Of a stretch of DNA of 40,854 bases, positions 16,249-25,802 are shown one piece after another. The position numbers and the translations under genes were made by a program. Position 1 is the stretch's first letter; each line of letters opens with the position of its first letter. The stretch comes from Propionivibrio sp. (GTDB lineage Bacteria; Pseudomonadota; Gammaproteobacteria; Burkholderiales; Rhodocyclaceae): contig JARKPC010000052.1 in the NCBI GenBank assembly GCA_029975435.1, positions 1 to 40,854 on the forward strand, read 5' to 3'. Below the pieces are notes generated by a model that worked only from the letters and a program-made list of their open reading frames with translations, was not told where the DNA came from and did no database searches.

Positions 16249-18461
16249 TAGTTGGCCTTGCCGTTCACGACTTCCTTGACGAGTCCGTGGATGTCTGTCT
16301 CGAAGCCCGGGAACTGCTCGTTGAACTCGCGGGCGAACTTGAGGTAGCGGACGATCGTCGCGTTGAAGCGTTCCCCCGGGATCAGCAGCGGAATGCCCGG
16401 TGGATAGGGCGTCAAGAGAATGCTGGTGATGCGGCCTTCCAAGTCGTCGATCGGCACCCGGTCGACTTCTCGGTGCGCCATCTTGGCAAAAGCGTCGGTG
16501 GGTTTCATCGCCGGAACCATGTCCGAGAGGTACATCTCGGTGGTCAAGCGCGCCACATCATTGACAGCGTAGACGCCGTGGATCAAGTGGCACAGGTCCT
16601 TCAGCCCGATCCGTTCATAGCACGGATGCTTGGCCACGAAGTCGGGCAACACCTTCCATAGCGGCTGGTTCTTGTCGAAATCGTCCTTGAATTGCTGCAG
16701 TTCCGTGACCATCGTATTCCAGCGTCCCTTGGTAATGCCGATGGTAAACATGATGAAGAACGAATACAGGCCGCATTTCTCGACGATGACCCCATGCTCG
16801 GCCAAGTACTTGGTGACGATGGCTGCGGGAATGCCACGTTCGGCGAACTCGCCGTCGACGTCGAGGCCCGGGGTAATCACTGTGGCCTTGATCGGGTCGA
16901 GCATGTTGAAGCCTTCCGACAGTTGCTGGAAGCCATGCCAGCGCTCACCGGGCTTCAGCATCCACGCTTCGCGCTCCTCGATTCCCTCTTCCGACAAATC
17001 ATCCGGCCCCCACACCTTGAACCACCAGTCGGCACCCCATTCCTCGTCGACCTTGCGCATGGCACGGCGGAAGTCGAGCGCCTCGGCAATCGACTCTTCC
17101 ACAAGTGCCGTACCCGAAGGCTCCTCCATCATCGCCGCCGCCACGTCGCACGAGGCAATGATCGAGTACTGCGGCGACGTCGAGGTATGCATCAGGTAGG
17201 CTTCGTTGAAGATGCTGCGGTCCAGCTCGCGCGCTTCCGAGTTCTGCACCAGGATCTGCGACGCCTGTGACAGGCCGGCCAGCAACTTGTGCGTCGATTG
17301 CGTGGAGAAGACCATCGACTCCTTGCAGCGCGGACGGTCGGCCCCGATGGCGTGATAATCGCCGTAGAAATCATGGAATGCGGCATGCGGCAGCCAGGCT
17401 TCGTCGAAATGCAGCGTGTCGATCTTGCCATCAAGCATTTCCTTGATTTCCTCGACGTTGTAGAGCACGCCGTCGTAGGTGGACTGCGTAATGGTCAGCA
17501 CGCGCGGCTTGGCGCTCTTGTCGGCGGCAAACGGGTTGGCAGCGATCTTTTTCTGGATGCTCTCCCAGGAGAACTCGCTCTTCGGGATCGGGCCGATGAT
17601 GCCGAAGTTGTTGCGGGTCGGCATCAGGAAGACGGGAATGGCCCCGGTCATGATGATCGAGTGGAGCACCGACTTGTGGCAGTTGCGGTCCACCACGACG
17701 ATGTCGCCCGGCGCCACGGTCGAATGCCAGACGATCTTGTTCGAGGTCGACGTGCCGTTGGTCACGAAATACAGGTGGTCGCAATTGAAGATGCGCGCCG
17801 CGTTGCGTTCGGAGGCCGCCACCGGGCCGGTATGGTCGAGCAGCTGACCCAGCTCCTCGACCGCATTGCAGACATCGGCACGCAACATGTTCTCGCCGAA
17901 GAACTGGTGGAACATCTGGCCAACTGGTGACTTCAAAAACGCCACGCCACCCGAATGGCCAGGGCAATGCCAGGAATAGGACCCATCAGCGGCATAGTGC
18001 GTCAACGCGCGGAAGAACGGCGGCGGCAGCGAATCGAGGTAAGCCTTCGCCTCGCGCTTGATGCTGCGCGCGATGAACTCCGGCGTGTCCTCGTACATAT
18101 GGATGAAACCGTGCAGTTCGCGCAGCACATCGTTGGGGATGTGGCGCGAGGTGCGCGTCTCGCCGTGCAGGAAGATAGGAATTTCACGGTTGCGGTGTCG
18201 GATCTCGGCGACGAAGGCGCGCAACTCGGCCAGCGTCTCATCGGGTTCCAGCGCCAGTTCCTCGTCGTCGATCGACAAAATGAACGCGCTTGCCCGCGAT
18301 TGTTGTTGAGCGAACGAGGTCAGGTCGCCGTAGCTGGTGACCCCGATGACGTCCAGCCCCTCCTTCTCGATGGCGGCTGCCAGGGCGCGAATGCCGAGGC
18401 CGCTGGCGTTCTCCGAACGAAAGTCCTCGTCGATGATGATGACCGGGAAAATGAAGCGCAT
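16227..18461 (-). CDS. Orn/Lys/Arg decarboxylase, PLP-dependent, wing-domain type
   Basis: Fold-type I decarboxylase of 744 residues, close to E. coli AdiA, CadA and SpeF in length, producing a polyamine or diamine from a basic amino acid. It has an N-terminal wing domain (about residues 1-125, beginning MRFIFPVIIIDEDF), then the PLP domain with SWHCPGHSGGVAF, VVVDRNCHKS and HFDEAW. The Schiff-base lysine is K392 in STHKLLAGLSQAS. The C-terminal domain carries TPYPPGIPLLIPGE. Substrate specificity (Arg, Lys or Orn) cannot be assigned securely. The frame stays open upstream to 19145, but that part is only the antisense of dcd frames; the family start is 18461. An inverted heptad array lies between dcd and this start, and the ribosome binding site is poor. 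Confidence 0.92.
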   Translation of the reverse strand: MRFIFPVIIIDEDFRSENASGLGIRALAAAIEKEGLDVIGVTSYGDLTSFAQQQSRASAFILSIDDEELALEPDETLAELRAFVAEIRHRNREIPIFLHGETRTSRHIPNDVLRELHGFIHMYEDTPEFIARSIKREAKAYLDSLPPPFFRALTHYAADGSYSWHCPGHSGGVAFLKSPVGQMFHQFFGENMLRADVCNAVEELGQLLDHTGPVAASERNAARIFNCDHLYFVTNGTSTSNKIVWHSTVAPGDIVVVDRNCHKSVLHSIIMTGAIPVFLMPTRNNFGIIGPIPKSEFSWESIQKKIAANPFAADKSAKPRVLTITQSTYDGVLYNVEEIKEMLDGKIDTLHFDEAWLPHAAFHDFYGDYHAIGADRPRCKESMVFSTQSTHKLLAGLSQASQILVQNSEARELDRSIFNEAYLMHTSTSPQYSIIASCDVAAAMMEEPSGTALVEESIAEALDFRRAMRKVDEEWGADWWFKVWGPDDLSEEGIEEREAWMLKPGERWHGFQQLSEGFNMLDPIKATVITPGLDVDGEFAERGIPAAIVTKYLAEHGVIVEKCGLYSFFIMFTIGITKGRWNTMVTELQQFKDDFDKNQPLWKVLPDFVAKHPCYERIGLKDLCHLIHGVYAVNDVARLTTEMYLSDMVPAMKPTDAFAKMAHREVDRVPIDDLEGRITSILLTPYPPGIPLLIPGERFNATIVRYLKFAREFNEQFPGFETDIHGLVKEVVNGKANYYVDCVR

Positions 18462-18474
18462 GAATGTGGTTCCG

Positions 18475-18540
18475 TGAGGAGTTAGGAGTTGGGAGTCAGG
18501 AGTGTTTCGCGAGGCATTGCTCCTCACTCTGCACTCCTCA
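18475..18540. repeat. Inverted array of 7-base repeats
   Basis: On the plus strand four direct heptads (tgaggag, ttaggag, ttgggag, tcaggag) run from 18475 to 18502. After a 17-base spacer, three heptads follow in the opposite orientation (ctcctca, ctctgca, ctcctca) from 18520 to 18540. The outermost units pair perfectly, the inner ones with mismatches, so the RNA can fold into a long imperfect hairpin. It occupies almost the whole dcd-decarboxylase gap and ends 13 bases before the decarboxylase ATG. Confidence 0.85.
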
Positions 18541-18547
18541 CCCCTTG

Positions 18548-19117
18548 CTATATCTTCGGTAACGTGACGCCGACCTGCCCCTGATACTTGCCGCCGCGAT
18601 CCTTGTAGGATGTCTCGCAGATCTCGTCGGACTCGAAGAACAGCACCTGGGCACATCCTTCTCCAGCATAGATCTTCGCCGGCAACGGGGTGGTATTGGA
18701 AAACTCGAGCGTCACGTAGCCTTCCCATTCCGGTTCGAACGGCGTGACGTTGACGATGATGCCGCAGCGGGCATACGTGCTCTTGCCCAGGCAGACGGTA
18801 AGCACACTGCGCGGGATGCGGAAATACTCGACGGTACGGGCCAGCGCGAAGGAGTTCGGCGGGATGACGCAATAGCCCTTGCCCGACACCTCGACGAAGG
18901 ATTGCGGATCGAAGGCCTTCGGGTCTACGATCGTCGAGTTGATGTTGGTGAACACCCGGAATTCGTCGGCACAACGGATGTCGTAGCCGTAGCTCGACGT
19001 GCCGTAGGAAACGATCTTGTGACCGTTGGCCTCGCGCACAAGTTCGGGCTCGAACGGCTCGATCATGCCGTGTTGCTCCGCCATGCGGCGAATCCACTTG
19101 TCGGACTTGATGGACAT
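18548..19117 (-). CDS. dcd: dCTP deaminase
   Basis: Converts dCTP to dUTP, the precursor of dUMP for ThyA; 189 residues (E. coli 193). Family features are [13 protein letters not shown] at the N-terminus, [34 protein letters not shown] and [20 protein letters not shown], which contains the catalytic glutamate. The ending [15 protein letters not shown] is typical of the Rhodocyclales/Burkholderiales form. It lies between apbC and the decarboxylase on the same strand. Whether it also has dUTPase activity, as in some archaeal relatives, cannot be seen from sequence. Confidence 0.96.
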   Translation of the reverse strand: MSIKSDKWIRRMAEQHGMIEPFEPELVREANGHKIVSYGTSSYGYDIRCADEFRVFTNINSTIVDPKAFDPQSFVEVSGKGYCVIPPNSFALARTVEYFRIPRSVLTVCLGKSTYARCGIIVNVTPFEPEWEGYVTLEFSNTTPLPAKIYAGEGCAQVLFFESDEICETSYKDRGGKYQGQVGVTLPKI

Positions 19118-19229
19118 CTGGAAAACCCCGGAAACCGTTAAACAAAGGCCGGTATTTTACGGTTTCCGCGGGCTCCTGGGGGATTGACTTGCCCCCCCGT
19201 TTTTCCCATTCAAAATCAGACAGCTACGC

Positions 19230-20321
19230 TCAAGTATTCTGCACCACGATATTGGGGAATTTGCTGCTCATGTCCTTGGCCCGCTCGGCGATCTTGACAC
19301 CGATGCGACGGGCAATGGCACGATAGATTTCCGCCGCCCGCGAGTTGGGCGCGCCGACCACGGTCGGCTTGCCGGCGTCGGTCAGTTCGCGAATCTCGAG
19401 TTCGAGCGGCAACGAGCCCAGCAATTCGGCACCGTAATCACCAGACATGCGCTCGGCGCCGCCGTGGCCGAAAATATGCTCCTCGTGGCCACACTTCGAG
19501 CAGATATGGATGCTCATGTTCTCGACGAGGCCGAGGATCGGGATACCCACCTTCTCGAACATCCGCAGCCCTTTTCGCGCATCAATCAGGGCAATGTCCT
19601 GCGGCGTGGTGACGATCACCGCGCCGGTCACCGGCACCTTCTGCGCCAGGGTCAGCTGCGTGTCGCCGGTACCCGGCGGCATGTCGACAATCAAATAGTC
19701 GAGATCGCTCCAGTTGGTCTGGTTGAGCAGTTGCTCCAGCGCCTGCGTGACCATCGGGCCGCGCCAGACCATCGGCGAATCGATATCGACCATGAAGCCG
19801 ATCGACATGGCCTGCAGACCGAAAGCCTGCAACGGCTCCATGCGCTTGCCGTCTTCCGACTCCGGCTGCTGGCCGGTCAGTCCCAGCATCTGCGGCACTG
19901 AAGGCCCGTAGATATCCGCGTCCAGCAAGCCCACCTTGGCGCCTTCGGCCGACAGGGCCAAGGCCAGGTTAACCGCCGTGGTGCTCTTGCCGACACCGCC
20001 CTTGCCGGACGCCACGGCGATGATGTTCTTTACCCCGGGAAGCGGCTTCAGGTTGCGTTGCACCGCATGCGCCACGATCTTGACGGAGACGTTGGCGTCG
20101 ACGCCTTCCACTCCCGGGACGGCTTTTACCGCGTCCACCACGGCGGCCCGGATGCTCTCCGCCTGGGTTTTGCCCGGGTAGCCCAGTTCGACGTCGAAGG
20201 ACACCTTGCCGCCCTCAACCTTGAGGTTCTTGACGGAACGGGTCGAGATGTAGTCCTTCTGCGTGTTCGGATCTATGCAATTCTTCAGCGCCGCCTGGAC
20301 GGCTTCTACCGTGACTGCCAT
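19230..20321 (-). CDS. apbC: Iron-sulfur cluster carrier ATPase ApbC (Mrp)
   Basis: P-loop NTPase of the Mrp/NBP35 family, 363 residues, that carries and transfers Fe-S clusters. An N-terminal MIP18-like domain (about residues 1-85) is followed by the deviant Walker A motif GKGGVGKST at 106-114, the DADIYGPSVPQM switch region, DYLIVDMPPGTGD, and the cluster-binding CxxC at C274/C277. A GGAG ribosome binding site precedes the ATG. The gene is divergent from metG, a pairing often seen in proteobacteria. The neighbouring hyf-type module contains at least one [4Fe-4S] cluster, but nothing shows a specific link. Confidence 0.95.
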   Translation of the reverse strand: MAVTVEAVQAALKNCIDPNTQKDYISTRSVKNLKVEGGKVSFDVELGYPGKTQAESIRAAVVDAVKAVPGVEGVDANVSVKIVAHAVQRNLKPLPGVKNIIAVASGKGGVGKSTTAVNLALALSAEGAKVGLLDADIYGPSVPQMLGLTGQQPESEDGKRMEPLQAFGLQAMSIGFMVDIDSPMVWRGPMVTQALEQLLNQTNWSDLDYLIVDMPPGTGDTQLTLAQKVPVTGAVIVTTPQDIALIDARKGLRMFEKVGIPILGLVENMSIHICSKCGHEEHIFGHGGAERMSGDYGAELLGSLPLELEIRELTDAGKPTVVGAPNSRAAEIYRAIARRIGVKIAERAKDMSSKFPNIVVQNT

Positions 20322-20390
20322 GCTTCACTCCTGGTTGACATACCTGACTAATTTTGTCCAGTTTAACTGAAAACGTGATCGACTGCACTT

Positions 20391-20399
20391 TGCTAGAAT
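20391..20399 (+). promoter_or_regulatory. Putative extended -10 promoter for metG
   Basis: TGcTAGAAT is a TG-extended -10 element, about 52 bases before the metG ATG at 20452, with no clear -35. It lies in the 130-base divergent gap with apbC. If the downstream hyf-type genes lack their own promoter, they would be read from here. Confidence 0.4.
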
Positions 20400-20451
20400 G
20401 TTGGTTTTTCCGCGTTTCGCTGAAACCCAACAAAATCAAGGATCGCAGCTC

Positions 20452-22566
20452 ATGTCCCGCAAAATCCTCGTCACTTCCGCCCTGCCCTACGCCAACGGTG
20501 CCATTCACCTTGGCCACCTGGTCGAATACATCCAGACCGATATCTGGGTACGGTTCCAGAAAATGCAAGCCAAGGACAAGGTTGCCGAGTGCTGGTACGT
20601 CTGCGCCGACGACACGCACGGCACGCCGATCATGCTGCGCGCCGAGAAGGACGGCATCACGCCGGAGGCGCTGATCGAGCGCGTTCATGGCGAACACTCG
20701 CGCGACTTCGCCGGCTTCCACGTCGCCTTCGACAACTTCTACAGCACGCATTCCCCCGAGACGCAGGAATGCGCGAACACGATCTACGCGCGCCTGCAAC
20801 AGGCCGGGCTGATCGAGAAGCGCACCATCGAGCAATACTACGACCCGCAGAAGCAGATGTTCCTGCCCGACCGTTTCATCAAGGGCGAATGCCCGAAGTG
20901 CGGCGCCAAGGACCAGTACGGCGACAACTGCGAGTCCTGCGGCGCGGCCTACACGCCGAACGAGCTGAAGAACCCATATTCCGCCGTCTCCGGCGCGACA
21001 CCCGAGCTGCGCCACTCCGACCACTACTTCTTCAAGCTCTCCAGCGAAACCTGCCAGAGCTTCCTGCGCCGCTGGACGCGCGAGCCCGGCCGCCTGCAGT
21101 CCGAGGCTTCGAACAAGATGCAGGAATGGCTGGGCACGGAAGGCGAGAACAAGCTGACCGACTGGGACATTTCGCGCGACGCGCCGTATTTCGGCTTCGA
21201 GATCCCCGATGCGCCGGGCAAGTACTTCTACGTCTGGCTCGACGCGCCGATCGGCTACATGGGTTCGTTCAAGAACCTGTGCGCCAGGAAGGGCATCGAT
21301 TTCGACGAGTACTTCAAGCCGGATTCGAAGACCGAGCTGTACCACTTCATCGGCAAGGACATCCTCTACTTCCACGCCCTGTTCTGGCCCGCCGAACTGC
21401 AGCACGCCGGCTACCGCACGCCGAGTGGCCTGTGCGTGCACGGCTTCCTGACCGTCGACGGCGCCAAGATGAGCAAGTCGCGCGGCACCTTCATCACCGC
21501 CGAGAGCTACCTCGCGACCGGCCTCAACCCCGAGTGGCTGCGCTACTACTACGCCGCCAAGCTCAACGCCACGATGGAAGACATCGACCTCAATCTGGAA
21601 GACTTCGTCGCCCGCGTCAATTCCGACCTCGTCGGCAAGTACGTCAACATCGCCAGCCGCTGCGCCGGCTTCATCGGCAAGAAGTTCGACGGCAAGCTCG
21701 CCGCCACGGACGCCGACTGGTTGAAGCCCCTGCGCGAAGCGTCGGCCTCGATCGCGCAAGCCTACGAGGAACGCGAATTCGGTCGCGCCCTGCGCGAGAT
21801 CATGGCGCTCGCCGATGCCGCCAACGTCTTCGTCAATGACAAGAAGCCGTGGGAACTCGCCAAGCAGGAGGGCAAGGACGCCGAGCTGCACGCCGCGTGT
21901 TCCCAGGCCATCGAGGCGTTCCGGCTGCTGACCCTGTATCTCAAGCCCGTGCTGCCGAAGGTCGCCGAGGCCGTCGAAGCCTTCCTGAACATTGCGCCGC
22001 TCGCCTGGAACGACGCCGCCACGCCGCTGCCCGCGGGCCATGCGATCAACGCTTACAGCCACCTGATGACGCGCGTCGACCCCAAGCTGATCACCGCGCT
22101 GGTCGACGCCAACAAGGTTTCACTGGCCCCCGTGCCCGAAGCCGCGCCGCAGAAGCACGCCGAGAAGCAGGAGAAGGCGGCCGAGGTCGCCAAGGCAGTC
22201 GCCGAAGCGGGGCCGCACATCTCGATCGACGACTTCATGAAGGTGGAATTAAAGGTGGCGAAGATCGTCGACGCCGGCCACGTCGAAGGCGCCGAGAAGC
22301 TGATCCGGCTCTCGCTCGACGTCGGCGAGACAGAGAATGGCCAAATGCGGCCGCGGCAAGTGTTCGCCGGTATCAAGTCGGCCTACGATCCGGCGCAGCT
22401 GATCGGCCGCATGACGGTGATGGTCGCCAACCTCGCGCCGCGCAAGATGAAGTTCGGCTTGAGCGAAGGCATGATCCTCGCCGCTTCCGATCCCGAAGGC
22501 CAGACGCCCGGCATTTTCCTGCTTGCTCCAGATGCTGGAGCCGTGCCCGGGATGCGCGTAAAATGA
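20452..22566 (+). CDS. metG: Methionyl-tRNA synthetase
   Basis: Class I aminoacyl-tRNA synthetase of 704 residues charging tRNA-Met. The HIGH-type signature is HLGH at 19-22 and the KMSKS loop is at 339-343. The zinc knuckle has two CxxC pairs ([19 protein letters not shown]). A C-terminal EMAP/Arc1p-like tRNA-binding dimerisation domain follows a Lys/Glu/Ala-rich linker, starting near [26 protein letters not shown] and ending at GMRVK. An earlier in-frame ATG at 20398 is less likely than [16 protein letters not shown] at 20452. The stop is only 4 bases from the start of the next gene, which opens the hyf-type cluster. Confidence 0.97.
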   Translation: MSRKILVTSALPYANGAIHLGHLVEYIQTDIWVRFQKMQAKDKVAECWYVCADDTHGTPIMLRAEKDGITPEALIERVHGEHSRDFAGFHVAFDNFYSTHSPETQECANTIYARLQQAGLIEKRTIEQYYDPQKQMFLPDRFIKGECPKCGAKDQYGDNCESCGAAYTPNELKNPYSAVSGATPELRHSDHYFFKLSSETCQSFLRRWTREPGRLQSEASNKMQEWLGTEGENKLTDWDISRDAPYFGFEIPDAPGKYFYVWLDAPIGYMGSFKNLCARKGIDFDEYFKPDSKTELYHFIGKDILYFHALFWPAELQHAGYRTPSGLCVHGFLTVDGAKMSKSRGTFITAESYLATGLNPEWLRYYYAAKLNATMEDIDLNLEDFVARVNSDLVGKYVNIASRCAGFIGKKFDGKLAATDADWLKPLREASASIAQAYEEREFGRALREIMALADAANVFVNDKKPWELAKQEGKDAELHAACSQAIEAFRLLTLYLKPVLPKVAEAVEAFLNIAPLAWNDAATPLPAGHAINAYSHLMTRVDPKLITALVDANKVSLAPVPEAAPQKHAEKQEKAAEVAKAVAEAGPHISIDDFMKVELKVAKIVDAGHVEGAEKLIRLSLDVGETENGQMRPRQVFAGIKSAYDPAQLIGRMTVMVANLAPRKMKFGLSEGMILAASDPEGQTPGIFLLAPDAGAVPGMRVK

Positions 22567-22570
22567 TTTC

Positions 22571-22843
22571 ATGCAAACGTCGCAAGCAGGCCTGCGCCCC
22601 CGACTGACGCTCGCCATCCTCCTCTTCGCCGGCATCGATATTGTCGGGATGGTTCTGTTTGCCTCGGGCGCCATGTGGTTCGCGCACGGAAAACCGCTGT
22701 TCATCCCCGGTTTTCCCGGTAGCCTGGTCGAGGCCGGCACCGCCACCGCCGGTGGATTGGCGCTGATGTTCTGGGCAGCATCGCGCATCCTGCGGGAATT
22801 GCTCAAGCACCCCGACAAGCAAAACCGGGGGCCCGACCGATAA
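22571..22843 (+). CDS. Small two-helix membrane protein preceding hyfB
   Basis: Protein of 90 residues with two hydrophobic segments, about residues 13-38 (LTLAILLFAGIDIVGMVLF...) and 50-70 (LVEAGTATAGGLALMFWAAS). A Gly/Pro-rich loop lies between them and a basic, polar C-terminus follows. I do not recognise it as any standard hydrogenase-4 or complex I subunit. It starts 4 bases after the metG stop, and its TAA overlaps the hyfB ATG by one base (22843), so it is almost certainly translated with the cluster. It may be an accessory or assembly subunit of the membrane complex; that is inference from position only. No strong ribosome binding site is seen. Confidence 0.75.
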   Translation: MQTSQAGLRPRLTLAILLFAGIDIVGMVLFASGAMWFAHGKPLFIPGFPGSLVEAGTATAGGLALMFWAASRILRELLKHPDKQNRGPDR

Positions 22844-24852
22844 TGTCCCGACTGGCGCTGATCGACTGGGTTCTGATTACCGCCCTGATCTGGTTGGCCC
22901 TAGGCATTGCCGGCGTTTTCCTCGCACATCGATTCACCGTCATCAGTCGCGTCCTTTTCCCGCTGGGCGCCATCAACAGCCTCGTGCTGGGCATCCTGGC
23001 GCTGGTCGGATTGCTTTCGGAGACGCAGGAACTGATCCTGCCGATCGGGCTGCCCGGCCTCCCCTTCCACCTGCGGCTCGACGCGCTTTCCTCCTTCTTC
23101 CTCTTCCTGCTCGGCGCGACATCGGCCGGCATATCGATCTATGCCGCGGGATACTTCCGCAAGAGCCAAAGCGCGGTGCTTGGCCTGCAGTGCCTGCTCT
23201 ACCACGCCTTCCTGACCAGCATGAGCTTCGTCCTGCTGGCCAACGACGGCTATGCCTTCATGGTCGCCTGGGAAACGATGGCTCTGAGTTCGTTCTTCCT
23301 GGTCACCGCCGAGCACCGTCACCCGGAGATCCGGCGCGCCGGCTACCTGTATCTGCTGATCGCGCACATCGGCTCAGTCGCCATCCTGCTTTCCTTCGGT
23401 CTCATGGCCGGAAGTACCGGCGACTACACATTCGACGCCATGCGCCAGTTCGCCGACGGAGCTTTCTGGCGCACAACCGCCTTCCTGCTCGCCCTCGTCG
23501 GGTTCGGCGCCAAGGCGGGCATCCTGCCGCTGCACGTATGGCTGCCTGAAGCCCATCCCGCGGCACCTTCACCGGTCTCGGCGATGATGAGCGGCGTGAT
23601 GTTGAAGACGGCCATCTACGGCCTGCTGCGCGTCGGGTTCGACTTGCTGCACGCGCATACGTGGTGGTGGGGACTGCTGCTGCTACTGGTCGGATTGGCG
23701 ACCGCCCTGTTCGGCGTCGTCTTCTCGGCGGTGCAGACGGACATGAAGCGGCTGCTCGCCTATTCGTCGATCGAGAACATCGGGTTGATCACCCTCGGCA
23801 TGGGCCTGACCCTTATCTTCCGCGCCTTCGGCATGACCGGTTTTGCCTCCCTGGCGCTGACCGCAACACTCTACCACTGCCTGAACCACGCTTTCTTCAA
23901 GAGCCTGCTGTTCCTGTCCACCGGCTCGGTGCTGCATGCCACCGGCGAGCGCAATCTCGGCAAGCTCGGCGGCCTGATCCACCAGATGCCCTGGGTCGCC
24001 TGGCTGGCGCTGATCGGAGTACTGGCCTCGGCGGGCCTGCCGCCGCTCAACGGCTTCGTCTCGGAATGGCTGCTGCTGCAGAGTTTCCTGTTCACACCGG
24101 AGGTACCGCACGGCTACCTGAACATGCTGCTACCGGTGTTCGCCGCGGCCATCGCCCTGATCGCCGCGCTCGCCGGCTTCACCATGGTCAAGTTCTTCGG
24201 CGTCGTCTTCCTTGGCCAGCCCCGCGAGGAAAAGCTGGCACAAGCGCACGACGCCTCGCGCCTCTCGCGTCTCGGCTTGCTCTGGCTGGCCGCCGGTTGT
24301 GTGCTGCTGGGGCTGATGCCCAATGTGATCGTCAGCCTGCTGGACCCGGTCATGCAATTGCTCATCGGATTTGGCCGGCAACTCGATGCCCGGCCCGAGA
24401 ACTGGTTGTTCCTGGCCCCGTTCTACGAAGAACGCGCCAGCTACAGCCCGATCATCTTCTTCTGCGGCATCGTGGCGATGACGCTTGTTTCGTGGCTCGC
24501 CGTGCGCCGCTACTTCCACAGCCGCGCGAAGCGGGTTCCGCCATGGGACTGCGGCTTCCCGCTGCAGACCGGGCGCATGCAGGACACCTCCGAAGGGTAC
24601 AGCCAGCCGATCCGGCGCATTTTCTCGCCTTTCTTCAAACGCACGCGCCAGCACCCTTCGCCCTTCGACGCCCAGCCGCGCTACCTCTCGATCGTCGAGG
24701 ATCCGTTCTGGTACTGGCTGTACCTGCCGGTCGCCTGGATCGTCGAGCAAGGCACCCGGGTGGTGGATTTCCTGCAGCGAGGACGGATCGCCATCTATCT
24801 CCTGTACAGCTTCGCAACGCTGATCACCCTTCTCGTCCTGACACGCGGATGA
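22843..24852 (+). CDS. hyfB: HyfB-like proton-translocating membrane subunit
   Basis: Antiporter-like subunit of the NuoL/M/N (Mrp) family, 669 residues (E. coli HyfB 672), with about 16 predicted helices. The residues linked to proton translocation are kept: Glu144 in VAWETMALSS (helix 5) and Lys224 in GFGAKAGILPLHVWLPEAH (helix 7), in the same places as in NuoL. PVSAMMSGVMLKTAIYG and DMKRLLAYSSIENIG are also typical. The large C-terminal cytosolic-to-membrane tail, with WDCGFPLQTGRMQDTSEGYSQP-type sequence, is a HyfB/HycC mark. It overlaps both neighbours. It belongs to the hyfBCEFGI cluster whose catalytic subunit lacks the Ni site, so the driving reaction is unknown. Confidence 0.92.
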   Translation: MSRLALIDWVLITALIWLALGIAGVFLAHRFTVISRVLFPLGAINSLVLGILALVGLLSETQELILPIGLPGLPFHLRLDALSSFFLFLLGATSAGISIYAAGYFRKSQSAVLGLQCLLYHAFLTSMSFVLLANDGYAFMVAWETMALSSFFLVTAEHRHPEIRRAGYLYLLIAHIGSVAILLSFGLMAGSTGDYTFDAMRQFADGAFWRTTAFLLALVGFGAKAGILPLHVWLPEAHPAAPSPVSAMMSGVMLKTAIYGLLRVGFDLLHAHTWWWGLLLLLVGLATALFGVVFSAVQTDMKRLLAYSSIENIGLITLGMGLTLIFRAFGMTGFASLALTATLYHCLNHAFFKSLLFLSTGSVLHATGERNLGKLGGLIHQMPWVAWLALIGVLASAGLPPLNGFVSEWLLLQSFLFTPEVPHGYLNMLLPVFAAAIALIAALAGFTMVKFFGVVFLGQPREEKLAQAHDASRLSRLGLLWLAAGCVLLGLMPNVIVSLLDPVMQLLIGFGRQLDARPENWLFLAPFYEERASYSPIIFFCGIVAMTLVSWLAVRRYFHSRAKRVPPWDCGFPLQTGRMQDTSEGYSQPIRRIFSPFFKRTRQHPSPFDAQPRYLSIVEDPFWYWLYLPVAWIVEQGTRVVDFLQRGRIAIYLLYSFATLITLLVLTRG

Positions 24853-25802
24853 ACTTCTACGCCCTCATCGCCCAACTGATCGAATTGGTGGCAGCCCTGC
24901 TGCTGGCCCCGCTGCTGGTCGGCTGGGTCAACCAATGCCGGGCGTGGCTGCAAAACCGCACGGCACCGCCGCTGCTGCAGACCTATTTCACACTGCACAA
25001 GCTCTTCCGCAAGGAAGTCCTGCTGGCGCACAACGCCTCGCCGCTGTTCCGCGCTGCGCCCTATGCCATCTTCGCCTGCATGGCGCTGGCTTCGGCCATC
25101 GTGCCGACGTTATCCACCAACCTGATCCTCGCGCCGGCCGCCGATGCCATCGCCTTCGTCGGCCTGTTCGCCCTGGCCCGCGTGTTCATCGCCCTGGCCG
25201 GCATGGACGTCGGCACTTCGTTTGGCTCGCTCGGCTCGCGCCGCGAAATGCTGATCGGGTTCCTTGCTGAACCAGCCCTGCTGATGGTTTTTTTCACCGC
25301 CTCGCTGATCTCGCACTCGACATCGCTGTCGTCGATTGTGCAGACCCTGACCCGCACCGACCTGATCATCTACCCGAGCCTGGCTTTTGCCGGAACCGCG
25401 TTCACCATGGTTTCACTGGCCGAAAACGCGCGCGTCCCTGTGGACAATCCGACAACGCACCTGGAACTGACGATGATCCACGAGGCCATGATCCTCGAAT
25501 ACTCGGGGCGACACCTGGCTCTCATCGAGTGGGCCGCCAGCCTGAAACTCTTCGCCTATTCCTGCCTCGGCATCGCCCTGTTCGTGCCGTTCGGCATTTC
25601 CGCGACGGCGCTACCGACCGACTTGCTGCTTGCTGCTTCCTGCATGCTGATCAAGCTGGCGATCGGCGGCTTCGTGCTGGCCCTGATCGAGACCCTTAGC
25701 GCCAAGATGCGCATCTTTCGTGCTCCCGAGTTCCTCGGCACCGCGTTCCTGCTCGCCGTCCTGGCCATGCTGGTGCACCTGCTGCTGGAGACCGGCCGAT
25801 GA
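24849..25802 (+). CDS. hyfC: HyfC-like membrane anchor subunit (NuoH family)
   Basis: Membrane subunit of 317 residues, homologous to HycD/HyfC and NuoH, which couples the peripheral electron-transfer arm to the ion-translocating subunits. About eight helices are visible. Family signatures include PLLQTYFTLHKLFRKEVLL near residue 40, LARVFIALAGMDVGTSFG, and ENARVPVDNPTTHLELTMIHEAM near the middle, whose acidic residues line the coupling channel in complex I. The start overlaps the hyfB stop at ATGA (24849-24852), and the end overlaps hyfE by four bases. Confidence 0.92.
   Translation: MNFYALIAQLIELVAALLLAPLLVGWVNQCRAWLQNRTAPPLLQTYFTLHKLFRKEVLLAHNASPLFRAAPYAIFACMALASAIVPTLSTNLILAPAADAIAFVGLFALARVFIALAGMDVGTSFGSLGSRREMLIGFLAEPALLMVFFTASLISHSTSLSSIVQTLTRTDLIIYPSLAFAGTAFTMVSLAENARVPVDNPTTHLELTMIHEAMILEYSGRHLALIEWAASLKLFAYSCLGIALFVPFGISATALPTDLLLAASCMLIKLAIGGFVLALIETLSAKMRIFRAPEFLGTAFLLAVLAMLVHLLLETGR

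Noticed and set aside
18475..18540. A small CRISPR array.
   Set aside because: The units are 7 bases, contiguous and inverted, with no spacers or cas genes.
16227..19145. A 972-residue fusion protein covering the decarboxylase and the dcd region.
   Set aside because: The upstream part is a low-complexity Arg-rich frame running out of phase through dcd, which itself reads as a complete family member. The decarboxylase has a normal start at 18461.
20215..22062. A 615-residue frame opposite metG.
   Set aside because: It is antisense to metG and crosses the apbC start and the divergent promoter region. The composition is that of a mirror frame.
23661..25802. A 713-residue plus-strand frame spanning the hyfB-hyfC junction.
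   Set aside because: The first part is an Arg-rich out-of-phase reading of hyfB. Only the portion from 24849 (hyfC) is real.
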